A program made the translations under genes and the position numbers. A stretch of 64,000 bases of DNA from Mycolicibacterium alvei. Its GTDB lineage: Bacteria > Actinomycetota > Actinomycetes > Mycobacteriales > Mycobacteriaceae. The stretch covers positions 3,286,001 through 3,350,000 of the forward strand of contig NZ_AP022565.1 in NCBI RefSeq assembly GCF_010727325.1, written 5' to 3'. Of this stretch, positions 1 through 7,607 are shown piece after piece (the first letter of the stretch is position 1; the number at the start of each line of letters is the position of its first letter). The notes below the pieces were generated by a model. It was not told the DNA's origin. It saw only the letters and a list, made by a program, of their open reading frames with translations, and ran no database searches.

Positions 1-354
1 GTAGACGGTGATCGAAACGTACGACGCGTCGCCGCGGTTACCACGGATCCGGTATCGGCCGCCGGGGCGGACATCGGCGACCCAGTACTGGAAGTCGGGG
101 TTGTCCATCAGGAATTTCTGACGCCAGCCGTTGAACGCGACGAACTCAGGTTTGTCCCGATCAACTTCCAGACGGCCCAGCTGGTTCGACACTGCCCGCA
201 GCAGCGCGCGGAACCCGTCGGCGCGTTCGGTTTCCGGTAGTTCCGCGGTATCGACCGCGAGTTGTTCACCGGCCGTGTGTAATCCGTCGACGAATGCGTT
301 CCAGGCCGTGACTTCGGCGCGAGGTTCACCTGCACTGGGTGCGGCCACGGGCAT
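1..354 (-). CDS. DUF1214-like hypothetical protein, 3' end outside window
   Basis: The reverse strand is open from an ATG at 354 to the window edge (118 codons), so only the N-terminal part is seen. The product begins with a segment reading EVTAWNAFVDGLHTAGEQL and later has DNPDFQYWVADVRPGGRYRI and RGNRGDASYVSITVY. This matches the start of mycobacterial DUF1214-type proteins, whose function is not established. It is divergent from the TetR gene at 415, with 60 bp between the start codons, so the regulator may control it. The assignment is from pattern memory only; the DUF1214 domain itself would lie beyond the window. Confidence 0.7.
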   Translation of the reverse strand, partial: MPVAAPSAGEPRAEVTAWNAFVDGLHTAGEQLAVDTAELPETERADGFRALLRAVSNQLGRLEVDRDKPEFVAFNGWRQKFLMDNPDFQYWVADVRPGGRYRIRGNRGDASYVSITVY

Positions 355-360
355 CCTTCC

Positions 361-391
361 CCAATCCGGAAGCGGCTGCTTCCAGAATTGG
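361..391. promoter_or_regulatory. nested inverted repeat in divergent TetR promoter
   Basis: Between the divergent starts at 354 and 415 lies GGAAGC-GGCT-GCTTCC (368-383, perfect 6-bp arms), enclosed by CCAAT (361-365) and ATTGG (387-391). The placement in a 60-bp divergent intergenic gap is typical of a TetR-family autoregulatory operator. Binding by the adjacent regulator is inferred. Confidence 0.5.
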
Positions 392-414
392 ATCGTGCTC
401 GTTATGCTCACGGA

Positions 415-1077
415 ATGTCAAGGCCGTACCGCGGTCAGGCCGCCGACGCACGGTCCGCGGAGCGCCGCGCCCGACTGATCCGGGCAGGTGTCGATCTGGT
501 CGGCACCCGCGGGGTGACCGCCATGACAATGCGTGCCGTCTGTCGTGAGGCGGAGCTCAGCCAGAAGTTCTTCTACGAAAGTTTCACCGACACCGACGAA
601 TTGCTCCGCGAGGTCTACCGCAGCACGTTCGAGCACGCGCGTCAGGTCATCGCAGCCGCAGGTGATTCAACAGCCGATCTGACGTCACGTACGCGGGCCG
701 GCGTGGCGGCGGCGGCACAACTCGTCAGAGACGATCCCCGCATCTGTCGGATCCTCTTGGTAGAGCCGATCGCCGACCTGAGCCTGCGTCATTTTGTCCG
801 CGACACCGTCGGTGCGATGAGTGGGGTCCAGGCCCCGAACGACGAGGCCGACACCGCTGCGACGGCGCGGCTCAAGATGCAGTACGCCACCGTTTTCGGC
901 GCCATCATCTCGTTGTTCATCGAATGGACCGAAGGCAACCTCGGCTCCGACCGCGACGCATTCGTCGACCACGTGAGCATCATGCTGGTGTCGTCGCCGT
1001 TGTTCGACGACGGCATTCAGCCAGTTCCCTCGACCGGCCAGCCCGCCAGGACCCCTCGAATCAGCCGGTCGAGCTGA
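415..1077 (+). CDS. TetR/AcrR family transcriptional regulator
   Basis: A 220-residue protein with the usual TetR layout: an N-terminal helix-turn-helix (about residues 14-60; GVTAMTMRAVCREAELSQKF then FYESFTDTDELLREVY) followed by a helical ligand-binding domain. The ATG at 415 is preferred over the in-frame ATG at 388 because family members begin just before the arginine-rich first helix and 388 would place the start in the operator-like palindrome. It is divergent from the DUF1214-like gene and probably represses it and itself. Its 3' end overlaps the convergent second TetR gene by 61 bp. The ligand is unknown. Confidence 0.88.
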   Translation: MSRPYRGQAADARSAERRARLIRAGVDLVGTRGVTAMTMRAVCREAELSQKFFYESFTDTDELLREVYRSTFEHARQVIAAAGDSTADLTSRTRAGVAAAAQLVRDDPRICRILLVEPIADLSLRHFVRDTVGAMSGVQAPNDEADTAATARLKMQYATVFGAIISLFIEWTEGNLGSDRDAFVDHVSIMLVSSPLFDDGIQPVPSTGQPARTPRISRSS

Positions 1078-1646
1078 TCGGCGGTATCCACCAGCGGTTG
1101 TCCGATGACAAACGTCATCATCACCCCGTTGACGAACGAGAAGAGTGCTTTCGCCTGTTCGTCGATGACCTCGGGCACCATCGGATTCTCTTCCGTGTCA
1201 TGCCATTCCGTCACGACGGCGCGCGCGAGCCCGTAGAACCCCTCGACGGACGCACTGAGCGTGGCGGCCAGCTCATCGTCGCGGCCGGCCTGAAGTGCCA
1301 ACTCGTAGCGGGCCTTGGTGCGGGTGAGCCAGGGCTCGGTGGCCGAATACATGATGAGGGTGGCAAACCCGAGTGTGCCGGCGAACTCTGTCCGATCGGT
1401 ATCGGCCAGCTCCGTGAGCAAGGAGAGGTCGGCGAGGTCGAGTTCGTTGAGGCGCACCGCAATCGCGTGCATCAGCGCATCTCGGGTCCGGAAATAGAAC
1501 GACGTCGTGCCGTCGGGAACCTCGGCCCTCTTGTCGACCTTGGGGTGACTCACGCCGCGCGCACCGTCCTGACCGAGCAGTTCGATGGCAGCGTCAGCCA
1601 GTTCGCGGCGACGCTGCGCGGCGTTGTACTTCCTACGTTCAGCGAT
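1017..1646 (-). CDS. TetR family regulator with non-standard start codon
   Basis: The frame encodes a complete TetR N-terminus (AERRKYNAAQRRRELADAAI, then GARGVSHPKVDKRAEVPDG and TTSFYFRTRDALMHAI), but the only standard start codon is a GTG at 1553, inside the helix-turn-helix. No ATG, GTG or TTG occurs between an in-frame stop near 1700 and 1553. At the position where relatives start (Met-Ala-Glu-Arg-Arg-Lys) the codon is ATC (1646-1644). Either ATC is a rare start, or a mutation or sequencing error removed ATG. If ATC is used the protein has 209 residues. It lies 51 bp downstream of the secreted lipase gene on the same strand and probably shares its transcript, as a self-regulating operon. 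The 178-residue GTG form would lack part of the DNA-binding domain. Confidence 0.75.
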   Translation of the reverse strand: MAERRKYNAAQRRRELADAAIELLGQDGARGVSHPKVDKRAEVPDGTTSFYFRTRDALMHAIAVRLNELDLADLSLLTELADTDRTEFAGTLGFATLIMYSATEPWLTRTKARYELALQAGRDDELAATLSASVEGFYGLARAVVTEWHDTEENPMVPEVIDEQAKALFSFVNGVMMTFVIGQPLVDTADQLDRLIRGVLAGWPVEGTG

Positions 1647-1697
1647 GCCCGCAGTGTATCGAGCGGGCGTTCGAAGGCCCCCGATATCGCCCGACGG

Positions 1698-2990
1698 TCA
1701 GAACTGCCCGCAGTTGGGTGTGGTGGGTTCACCGTTGAAGCGGGCGGCGATCCACTGCATGGCCGGTTCCCCGTCCACGAGCATGGGGAGCGCATGGTTG
1801 ATCACCAGCTTGTTCAGGAACGGCGGTTGCTCGTTGGTGCGGAATTCGACGTCGGCGCCCTGCGCGCACCAGTCCCGGCCCAGCTGGTTGGCTGCCGTCC
1901 ACGGCACCAGCGGGTCGTAGCGGTTGCTGTTGATCAGAACAGGTGCGTTCGGCTTATACCGGCCGAGCTTCTGCAGATCGAACAGGCTGCTGAACGGTTC
2001 TTGCTGGACGAGCTTTCTGATGTCCTCGTTGAAGTAGGGCTGCAGATGACGGAACGCGAAGTCGACGATCGTCTGCCCCACGCACTGGCGCGACACCGAT
2101 TCGAGCATGTCCTTGCCACGCTGGGTGAGCTTGGACCGGATTGCATCGGCCGCTTCCGGGTAGGCGGCGATGACGCCGTTGAGTGCGTAGCCGACGACGC
2201 CCACGAGCGCGCTGCCGTCGGCATAGGGCAGCAGTTCCTTGAGGTCGGCAGGAGGCGCACCGGCGTAGGTGCCGACGATGTTCAGCTCAGGTGCGTAGGC
2301 CGAGGCCAGCTCCGCCGCCGACGCCGTCGCCCCACCACCCTGCGAGTATCCCCAGAACGCCACGGGCCCATGGGGATCCAGCGAGGTGTCGGGCAGTTTC
2401 ATGGCTGCCCGGCCGGCGTCGAGAACGGCCTGACCCTCGGCAAGGCGGTTGACGTAGGTGTGCATCGAATCGGTGCCGAGGCCTTGGTAGTCGGTCATCA
2501 CGATGGCAAAGCCGCGGGCCACCAAGGTTGCGACGAACGCTTCCTCGTAGTTGACCATGATGTCCCAACCACCCGAGTAGTGGATGCCCTGGTTGAACTG
2601 GCGCGACGGTGCGCACTGGTTGCCCTGGCCCTGCGTACCCGGCGCGTAGACGATCAGCGGACGCGGCCCCTTGCCGGGCCAGTCGTTGTACGGCTCGAAG
2701 TAGGTGCCGGTGACGGCGATCGGATTCCCACGAGAATCGGTGCTGCGGTACATGATCCGCGTTCCGGTCGCCATGATGGCGCCCAGCTGGCCGGACGGCT
2801 CGAGTACCAGCCGGCTCGGTTCGGTGCGGATCACATCGCCGGGCGCACCGGGCGGCAACGGGTCCGGCGGGAGGTAGAACTCCTGGTACTGCGGTTCGTC
2901 GCCGGTGTCGGCAAAGGCCACTGTGGTCGATGCGACGAGCGACCCGATCATCAACATGAGGACGACGACCATCCCCCCGGCGTTACGCAT
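1698..2990 (-). CDS. secreted lipase family alpha/beta hydrolase
   Basis: A 430-residue protein with a cleavable signal peptide (hydrophobic residues 7-25, cleavage likely after VAFA at about 27). It has the architecture of the secretory lipase (LIP) family: an oxyanion-loop region PLIVYAPGTQGQG near 111-123, the nucleophile elbow GYSQGG at 214-219 (Ser216), and a late NRYDPLVPW segment that supplies the acid residue. Predicted to hydrolyse acyl esters outside the membrane; the substrate cannot be told from sequence. It is the first gene of a two-gene operon with the TetR at 1646, and a perfect inverted repeat lies about 50 bp upstream of its start. Confidence 0.85.
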   Translation of the reverse strand: MRNAGGMVVVLMLMIGSLVASTTVAFADTGDEPQYQEFYLPPDPLPPGAPGDVIRTEPSRLVLEPSGQLGAIMATGTRIMYRSTDSRGNPIAVTGTYFEPYNDWPGKGPRPLIVYAPGTQGQGNQCAPSRQFNQGIHYSGGWDIMVNYEEAFVATLVARGFAIVMTDYQGLGTDSMHTYVNRLAEGQAVLDAGRAAMKLPDTSLDPHGPVAFWGYSQGGGATASAAELASAYAPELNIVGTYAGAPPADLKELLPYADGSALVGVVGYALNGVIAAYPEAADAIRSKLTQRGKDMLESVSRQCVGQTIVDFAFRHLQPYFNEDIRKLVQQEPFSSLFDLQKLGRYKPNAPVLINSNRYDPLVPWTAANQLGRDWCAQGADVEFRTNEQPPFLNKLVINHALPMLVDGEPAMQWIAARFNGEPTTPNCGQF

Positions 2991-3040
2991 TACCGGACAG
3001 TAACAAGAAAGTGTCTGGTCGTGCCACTTTTCCTCTAAGT

Positions 3041-3056
3041 AACTAGAGAACTAGTT
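3041..3056. promoter_or_regulatory. inverted repeat upstream of lipase-TetR operon
   Basis: AACTAG-AGAA-CTAGTT forms a perfect 6-bp-arm palindrome centred about 58 bp upstream of the lipase start codon (2990), in an AT-rich stretch. The position fits the operator of the TetR protein encoded at the end of the same operon. Binding is inferred. Confidence 0.5.
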
Positions 3057-3196
3057 TAATTCTGCAGGTAGGGCCGGGTTTACATCCCCAGCAAGCGACT
3101 CGCACCGGTTTCCACTCCGGGGTCGTAGCCCGGCGGACGAGCAGCCACGGTGCAAAAAACGGCGGCGACGCAGTGCACCGATAGCCCTCCGAGAGA

Positions 3197-3898
3197 ATGG
3201 AGACCATGAGCCTGCAACCAACGCGCACCGACGCTGTGAACCGGCCGCCCTACTGCGCGCTCCACCTGATCCTGATGGTCGGCCTGCTCGCGGTGGCGCT
3301 GGTGTGGGGTCCCGGTGTCGGTCGCGCATACGCGGCCGAGGCGGCAACAGCCGGGGATGTTCTCTCCATCGGTGACCCGGCCGCACCCGGTCAGATCGAC
3401 CTTTACCTGGATCCTCTGTGCCCGTACAGCGGGAAGATGGTGCAAGAGCAAGGCGCCGAGATCGGCCGGCGCATCGAGGATGGCAAACTCCACGTCAACC
3501 TGCGGTTGGTCAATTTCCTCGAAAAGTACTCGGCCAGCGGCACTTACGACAGCCGCGCGATCTATGCCGCTTTCATCGTCGCCGATCACTCACGGTCGAG
3601 CGACATCACCTGGCGGTTCATCGAGCAGATCTTCGCCGCCGATCAACAGCCGGAAGAACAAGGCGCGACAGATCTGAGCAACGATCAGCTCGCCGGGTTG
3701 GCCGATCGCGCCGGCGCGCCGCCGTCGGCTCAGGACATGATCAAGCTGGGACTCCCGATCCCCTTCGACGGCCACGCCATCGGGACGAACAACCTTCCGC
3801 TGCTGCGCGGCTTCCCCGAGCCCGGGGTGCCGCTGGTTGCCATCGACGGCAACTCCGTCGACGGCAACTCCGATTGGCTGGCTCAGCTTGCCCACTGA
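3197..3898 (+). CDS. exported thioredoxin-fold (DsbA-like) protein, CxxS
   Basis: A 233-residue protein with an N-terminal hydrophobic segment (about residues 23-45, ending GRAYAAE) and then a DsbA-type thioredoxin fold: DLYLDPLCPYSGKM, a helical insertion, and the late GVPLVAIDG strand with the cis-proline. The active-site motif is CPYS rather than CxxC, and no other cysteine is visible in the mature part, so ordinary disulfide oxidation is unlikely; isomerase-like, glutaredoxin-like or non-redox roles are possible. A second ATG at 3206 with GGAG just upstream is an alternative start. It is followed after 45 bp by the vapBC-like pair and has no evident functional link to it. Confidence 0.8.
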   Translation: METMSLQPTRTDAVNRPPYCALHLILMVGLLAVALVWGPGVGRAYAAEAATAGDVLSIGDPAAPGQIDLYLDPLCPYSGKMVQEQGAEIGRRIEDGKLHVNLRLVNFLEKYSASGTYDSRAIYAAFIVADHSRSSDITWRFIEQIFAADQQPEEQGATDLSNDQLAGLADRAGAPPSAQDMIKLGLPIPFDGHAIGTNNLPLLRGFPEPGVPLVAIDGNSVDGNSDWLAQLAH

Positions 3899-3915
3899 TC
3901 GGCACCCCTAGTCCG

Positions 3916-3932
3916 ACTAGACTAAGTCTAGT
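3916..3932. promoter_or_regulatory. perfect palindrome, probable vapBC autoregulatory operator
   Basis: ACTAGACT-A-AGTCTAGT is a perfect palindrome with 8-bp arms ending 11 bp before the antitoxin start codon at 3944. Phd/YefM-type antitoxins repress their own operons through such sites, so this is the likely operator. Binding is inferred from position and symmetry. Confidence 0.65.
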
Positions 3933-3943
3933 AGCCTGACCCC

Positions 3944-4174
3944 ATGTCCACCGTCAATATCCACGATGCGAAGACCCGCCTGTCGCAACTGCTCGCCCGG
4001 GTCGAAAGCGGTGAGACGATCACGATCGCGAGGGCAGGCAGGCCCATTGCCGACCTCGTTCCTCACACCCGCGTTGACATCGTGTTCGGCGGGCTGACGG
4101 GTCGAATCGGTTACGACACCGCACATTTCGACGATACCGACGGCAATCTCAACGCCCTGTTCGGAATCGAATGA
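3944..4174 (+). CDS. vapB: Phd/YefM-type antitoxin (VapB)
   Basis: A 76-residue protein with the N-terminal Phd/YefM DNA-binding fold (VNIHDAKTRLSQLLARVESG, then ETITIARAGRPIADLVP) and an acidic C-terminal tail (TAHFDDTDGNLNALF) of the kind that wraps the toxin. Its stop overlaps the start of the PIN-domain gene (ATGA at 4171-4174), giving translational coupling. It should neutralise the downstream toxin and repress the operon through the palindrome just upstream. The class, not the exact subfamily name, is certain. Confidence 0.9.
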   Translation: MSTVNIHDAKTRLSQLLARVESGETITIARAGRPIADLVPHTRVDIVFGGLTGRIGYDTAHFDDTDGNLNALFGIE

Positions 4175-4554
4175 GCGGGCTGCTGCTGGATACCCATGTC
4201 CTGCTCTGGCTACTCGAAGACAACCCACGACTGGGAACCGCCGCACGCGAACGCATCACCGAAAGCGCCGCGGTGTTCGCCTCCGCGGCCGGCACCTGGG
4301 AGCTCGCCATCAAGGCGGCGATCGGCAAACTCACTCTGCCCGGGGACTTCGACGACGCGATCGGACGATCCGGCGTACAGGATTTGCCCATCACGCGTCG
4401 CCACGCTCTGGCCTCGGACGTCACGGCGCTGCCGCACAAGGATCCCTTCGACGCGATTCTGGTCGCTCAGGCCACCGTGGAACGGCTCACCCTGCTCACT
4501 GCTGACGCGAAACTGCTTGCGGCAGTGCCCGACGCGGTGGACGCCAGAATCTGA
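4171..4554 (+). CDS. vapC: PIN-domain ribonuclease toxin (VapC)
   Basis: A 127-residue PIN-domain protein. The acidic metal-binding residues are all present: Asp7 (LLLDTHV), Glu44 (TWELAIK), Asp91/Asp94 (KDPFDAILVAQA) and Asp112 (TADAKL), so it should be an active Mg-dependent RNase acting on RNA in the cytoplasm. Its start overlaps the antitoxin stop. Length and motifs are normal for VapC. The RNA target cannot be predicted from the sequence. Confidence 0.92.
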   Translation: MSGLLLDTHVLLWLLEDNPRLGTAARERITESAAVFASAAGTWELAIKAAIGKLTLPGDFDDAIGRSGVQDLPITRRHALASDVTALPHKDPFDAILVAQATVERLTLLTADAKLLAAVPDAVDARI

Positions 4555-4572
4555 GCCGCCCGGCGGTTACGG

Positions 4573-5505
4573 CTACAGCGTGCACAAGGTCAGCGCGAAG
4601 GCCGGTGCCACCGCAATCGCGACGACGATGAGCGACATCGCGACAGGTTGCGGGCGCCACCAGCTCTCCTGTTGCGGATGCATGAGCCGGGTAACCCGGT
4701 CTATCACTGCCGTCCCGGCGGCAGCCAGCACACCATCGGGCAGGCGGTGTCGGGTACTCAACGCGACGAGGCTCGCCAACAGCGGCTCACGACCGTGCCT
4801 GCGTGTGGCCGCGTCGTCGGCGCACATCTCCAGCAACGCCGGTACCGACTGCGCCGCCGCCCGCATCAGGGGTAATCCCGGCAGTGCCGCGGCGAGGGTG
4901 TTGAGCATGGCGATGACGTGATGGTGGCGGCCCCGCAGGTGCGCCCGCTCGTGGGCCAGAACCGCGGCGAGCGCGGGTGGCTTCAACAGCTCCAGAGCAG
5001 CCGTCGTGACGACAATGGCGCTGCGCCGGCCGCCGGACACGCAGTAGGCGGTCGGTTGTTCAGCCGTGATGGCGACGACGCCGTCGTGACCGGTGGGCCT
5101 GCCGATGATCCGTACCGCCTCTGTGTGCCGGCGATTGGCGCGGCGCGTCCGACACAATGCGACGATCACCCGGCGCGTGGTGTTGGTCGCCACTGCGGCA
5201 GTGGCTGCGAGCAGGGCGACGACCAAGACCGTCGCCACGGTGGGCGGCAACGTCACCGCGCTGGCGATCCCCAGTGTTTCGACGCAGAACGCCGGTGCGC
5301 TGCGAACGATCAGGCTGTGGGCGGCACCCGCAATCAGGATCACCAGCGCCGCGACCCAGGCGAAGGACGCGGTTGCGACGACCACCAACCAGCCTGCCAC
5401 CGACAGTCTGGGATGAATGCGAGCCGAGATCGGGCCGGTGAACAGTACCGGCGCCAGCCAGCTCAAAGCCATCGCGTAGCCGAGGAGAAACGTGACCGCG
5501 TTCAT
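4573..5505 (-). CDS. M56 family (BlaR1-like) membrane metallopeptidase
   Basis: A 310-residue integral membrane protein with hydrophobic segments near residues 1-25, 35-65, 80-107 and 285-308 and a zinc peptidase motif HERAH (residues 185-189, HExxH class) preceded by the AYCVSG segment of M48/M56 proteases. It lacks the extracytoplasmic penicillin-binding sensor domain of classical BlaR1, as do mycobacterial relatives. It is the last gene of the operon and overlaps the BlaI gene by 4 bp, the usual repressor/protease pairing: the peptidase is expected to trigger inactivation of BlaI on envelope stress. The signal it senses is unknown. Confidence 0.88.
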   Translation of the reverse strand: MNAVTFLLGYAMALSWLAPVLFTGPISARIHPRLSVAGWLVVVATASFAWVAALVILIAGAAHSLIVRSAPAFCVETLGIASAVTLPPTVATVLVVALLAATAAVATNTTRRVIVALCRTRRANRRHTEAVRIIGRPTGHDGVVAITAEQPTAYCVSGGRRSAIVVTTAALELLKPPALAAVLAHERAHLRGRHHHVIAMLNTLAAALPGLPLMRAAAQSVPALLEMCADDAATRRHGREPLLASLVALSTRHRLPDGVLAAAGTAVIDRVTRLMHPQQESWWRPQPVAMSLIVVAIAVAPAFALTLCTL

Positions 5506-5876
5506 CGCGGCTGCTCCTCGGTGAACCGCTTGAGGGCCTGTCGAAGCTCCTTGGAGTCGTCGTCGACGATCTGCTCCAGGAAGAAGTTGAGGATCAGCTC
5601 ACTGTTGCCGCCGGATTCGAACACCGTGCGCATCAACTGCGCAGAGTGTTCCTCACGGGTCATCACCGGCCGATAGCTGTACGCCAGCCCGACCTTCTCC
5701 CGCTCCAGCCAGCCTTTTCGGAACAGATTGTCCATGGTCGACATGACCGTGGTGTAGGCGATCTGACGCTTGGTGACGAGCTCGTCGTGCACGCTGCGCA
5801 CCGTCGAGGGCTCCGCACGTGACCAGAGCACTTCCATCACCACAGCTTCGAGATCGCCAAATCCTTTTATGCCCAT
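5502..5876 (-). CDS. BlaI/MecI/CopY family repressor
   Basis: A 124-residue winged-helix protein of normal BlaI length. The DNA-binding part (residues 5-75) contains GDLEAVVMEVLWSR, TVRSVHDEL and IAYTTVMSTMDNLFRKGWL; the remainder is the helical dimerisation tail. It is third in the operon after the Dsb-like and CcdA genes and overlaps the M56 peptidase gene by 4 bp. By family it represses its own operon until cleaved or otherwise inactivated. The 25-bp palindrome at 7527-7551 upstream of the operon is the obvious operator candidate, which would also place the divergent L,D-transpeptidase under its control. Confidence 0.92.
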   Translation of the reverse strand: MGIKGFGDLEAVVMEVLWSRAEPSTVRSVHDELVTKRQIAYTTVMSTMDNLFRKGWLEREKVGLAYSYRPVMTREEHSAQLMRTVFESGGNSELILNFFLEQIVDDDSKELRQALKRFTEEQPR

Positions 5877-5933
5877 ATCCGTTACCGCCCGCGTGGGTGC
5901 GCCGTCACCGTTTCGTTGTCTCGCACGTCAAAC

Positions 5934-6764
5934 CTATGTAGCGCGATAGTAGCTTCTCCGCCACAACCGAATTGACCTCCACACGAGGAGTGCGACCACG
6001 ACGCCCAGAATCAGCCAAGGATCACTCACGCCCGACGCCAGTCGCCCCAGCCACACTTGCAGGTCGTACTGCGCATCGACGGACAGCGGGCCGCCGAGAT
6101 CCGCCGTGCCGTCGGTGAACAGGAACAGCCCACCGAGAGCGATGAAGACCACCCCGGTGAGCAACGAGGTGGTGTGGGTCTCCAGCGGCCCCAGCCGCAC
6201 CGGGCGCCCCCGCAACCAGGTGCGTTCAGACAGGTTGAAGCGGTCCCACAGCCAGGCGATCAAAAACAACGGCGCCGCCATGCCGAGGGCGTAGACCGCC
6301 ATCAGTAGCGCTCCGTAGGCCGGGTCGGCACCCATCGCCGACATGGTCAGGACCGCGCCCAACAGCGGACCTGCACAGAAGCCGGCCAGTCCGTACACAG
6401 CACCCAATGCGAGCACCGAGACGGTGCCGGAGATGTCGATCCGGGCCGTCATCCGTTGCATAGCGGACAGACCGAACCCCTTGCCCAACAACGTCATCAA
6501 GCCGAACCCGATCAATACCAGGCCACCGACCATCGTGACTTCACTGCGATAGCGCGTGACGACGCTACCCAGCGCCCCGACACCAGCACCCAACGGCACC
6601 AGCACGACACAGAGACCCACCCAGAACGCCAGTGTGCGCCGGACCAACAGGCGGGTCCGGTCAAAGGCGTAGGCGAAAAACGACGGCAGGAGCAGGGCCG
6701 AGCACGGGCTGAGCAGCGAAGCCAACCCGCCGAGGAAGGCGCCGAGCAGACCGATGCCGTTCAT
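5934..6764 (-). CDS. CcdA/DsbD-type transmembrane electron transporter
   Basis: A 276-residue polytopic membrane protein. The two cysteines that carry electrons across the membrane lie in hydrophobic helices: Cys21 (SPCSALLLPSFFAY) and Cys130 (GFCAGPLLGAVLT). By family it passes reducing power from cytoplasmic thioredoxin to an extracytoplasmic thiol protein, here most likely the DsbA-like protein encoded just upstream, whose gene it overlaps by 4 bp. It is not next to cytochrome c maturation genes, so a role in exported disulfide metabolism is more likely. The C-terminal extension with two further helices makes it longer than minimal CcdA. Confidence 0.88.
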   Translation of the reverse strand: MNGIGLLGAFLGGLASLLSPCSALLLPSFFAYAFDRTRLLVRRTLAFWVGLCVVLVPLGAGVGALGSVVTRYRSEVTMVGGLVLIGFGLMTLLGKGFGLSAMQRMTARIDISGTVSVLALGAVYGLAGFCAGPLLGAVLTMSAMGADPAYGALLMAVYALGMAAPLFLIAWLWDRFNLSERTWLRGRPVRLGPLETHTTSLLTGVVFIALGGLFLFTDGTADLGGPLSVDAQYDLQVWLGRLASGVSDPWLILGVVVALLVWRSIRLWRRSYYRAT

Positions 6765-7501
6765 CGACCGGCCAGCGTCCCGTCGATGGCGCGCACGAAA
6801 TCTTCCGTGGGCTGCGCGCCGAGCATGGGCACGTCGTTGAGCAGAAACGCCGGAGTGCTGGGCACGCCGATCCCGGCGCCCTGCGCCAGATCGGCATTGA
6901 TGGCGGCGTCGAAGGTGTCTCCCCGCATTTCGGCGGTAAATCTGTCGATGTCGGGGACACCGGCCTGCCGGGCGAAACCGATCAGATCCTCATCGGTCAG
7001 GTCCGCCTTCGACCGCTCCGGTGCGGCCGCGTAGACGGCTCGGTTGAACTCCCAGAACTTGCCCTGCCCGGCTGCTGCGCGTCCGGCACGTGCTGCTGCC
7101 ATCGACCGCGGGCCGAAGATCGCATAGTCGCGCCACTCGATGCGGAGTTGGTCGGCGTCGACGTAGCGCTTGACGAGTTCGGGTTCGGTGTCCCGGCTGA
7201 ACTTGGCGCAGAACGGGCACCGGTAGTCGGAGAACACCACCAGCGCCACGGGCGCGTCGGGATCCCCCAAAGCCAGCGGGTCACCGGGTCTGCGGCGCTC
7301 CACCTGAGGATGACTCCCGCCGGCGCCTCCGGCGGCTGCGCCGGGTGCCTGCGCCGTCGCCGACGGCCCTGTCGCGGGCGCGGCCGAGGCCGCCTCGGTG
7401 TCGGGACGTATCAGCAGGTAGGCGATCAGAACGGCGCCGACGACAATCAGGCCTCCGATGAAAATCAGGTCCTTCTTGACACTTTCGCGTCGTCCACTCA
7501 C
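6761..7501 (-). CDS. membrane-anchored DsbA-like thiol oxidoreductase
   Basis: The GTG at 7501 is chosen because GGAGG sits 6 bp upstream; an in-frame GTG at 7525 lacks a ribosome site. The 246-residue product has a short cytoplasmic tail, one transmembrane helix (about 11-31), an Ala/Gly/Pro-rich linker (35-70) and a thioredoxin-like DsbA domain with active site CPFC (Cys95/Cys98) and a cis-proline loop GVPSTPAF. It should oxidise or isomerise disulfides on the outer side of the membrane, with CcdA as redox partner. It is first in the operon with ccdA, blaI and the M56 peptidase, and divergent from the L,D-transpeptidase. Confidence 0.88.
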   Translation of the reverse strand: MSGRRESVKKDLIFIGGLIVVGAVLIAYLLIRPDTEAASAAPATGPSATAQAPGAAAGGAGGSHPQVERRRPGDPLALGDPDAPVALVVFSDYRCPFCAKFSRDTEPELVKRYVDADQLRIEWRDYAIFGPRSMAAARAGRAAAGQGKFWEFNRAVYAAAPERSKADLTDEDLIGFARQAGVPDIDRFTAEMRGDTFDAAINADLAQGAGIGVPSTPAFLLNDVPMLGAQPTEDFVRAIDGTLAGR

Positions 7502-7526
7502 CGCGTACCTCCATGCTAGCCTCACC

Positions 7527-7551
7527 TACGTAGCTACGTCGTAGCTACGTA
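7527..7551. promoter_or_regulatory. 25-bp perfect palindrome, probable BlaI operator
   Basis: Arms TACGTAGCTACG and CGTAGCTACGTA flank a single central T, a perfect 12-bp-arm palindrome in the 106-bp gap between the divergent Dsb-like (7501) and L,D-transpeptidase (7608) starts. It lies 26 bp upstream of the first gene of the operon that encodes BlaI. Symmetric sites with TAC/GTA elements are typical of the BlaI/CopY family. That this BlaI binds here is inferred. Confidence 0.7.
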
Positions 7552-7607
7552 TTCTGTTTTAGCACACCGCGCCGCCCGTACGCGGCCGGCAGATGGGAGG
7601 CGCCGGA

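Noticed and set aside
924..3038. 704-codon plus-strand open frame
   Set aside because: Antisense to the TetR and lipase genes; Arg/Gly/Val-rich composition of a GC-biased shadow frame, no domain.
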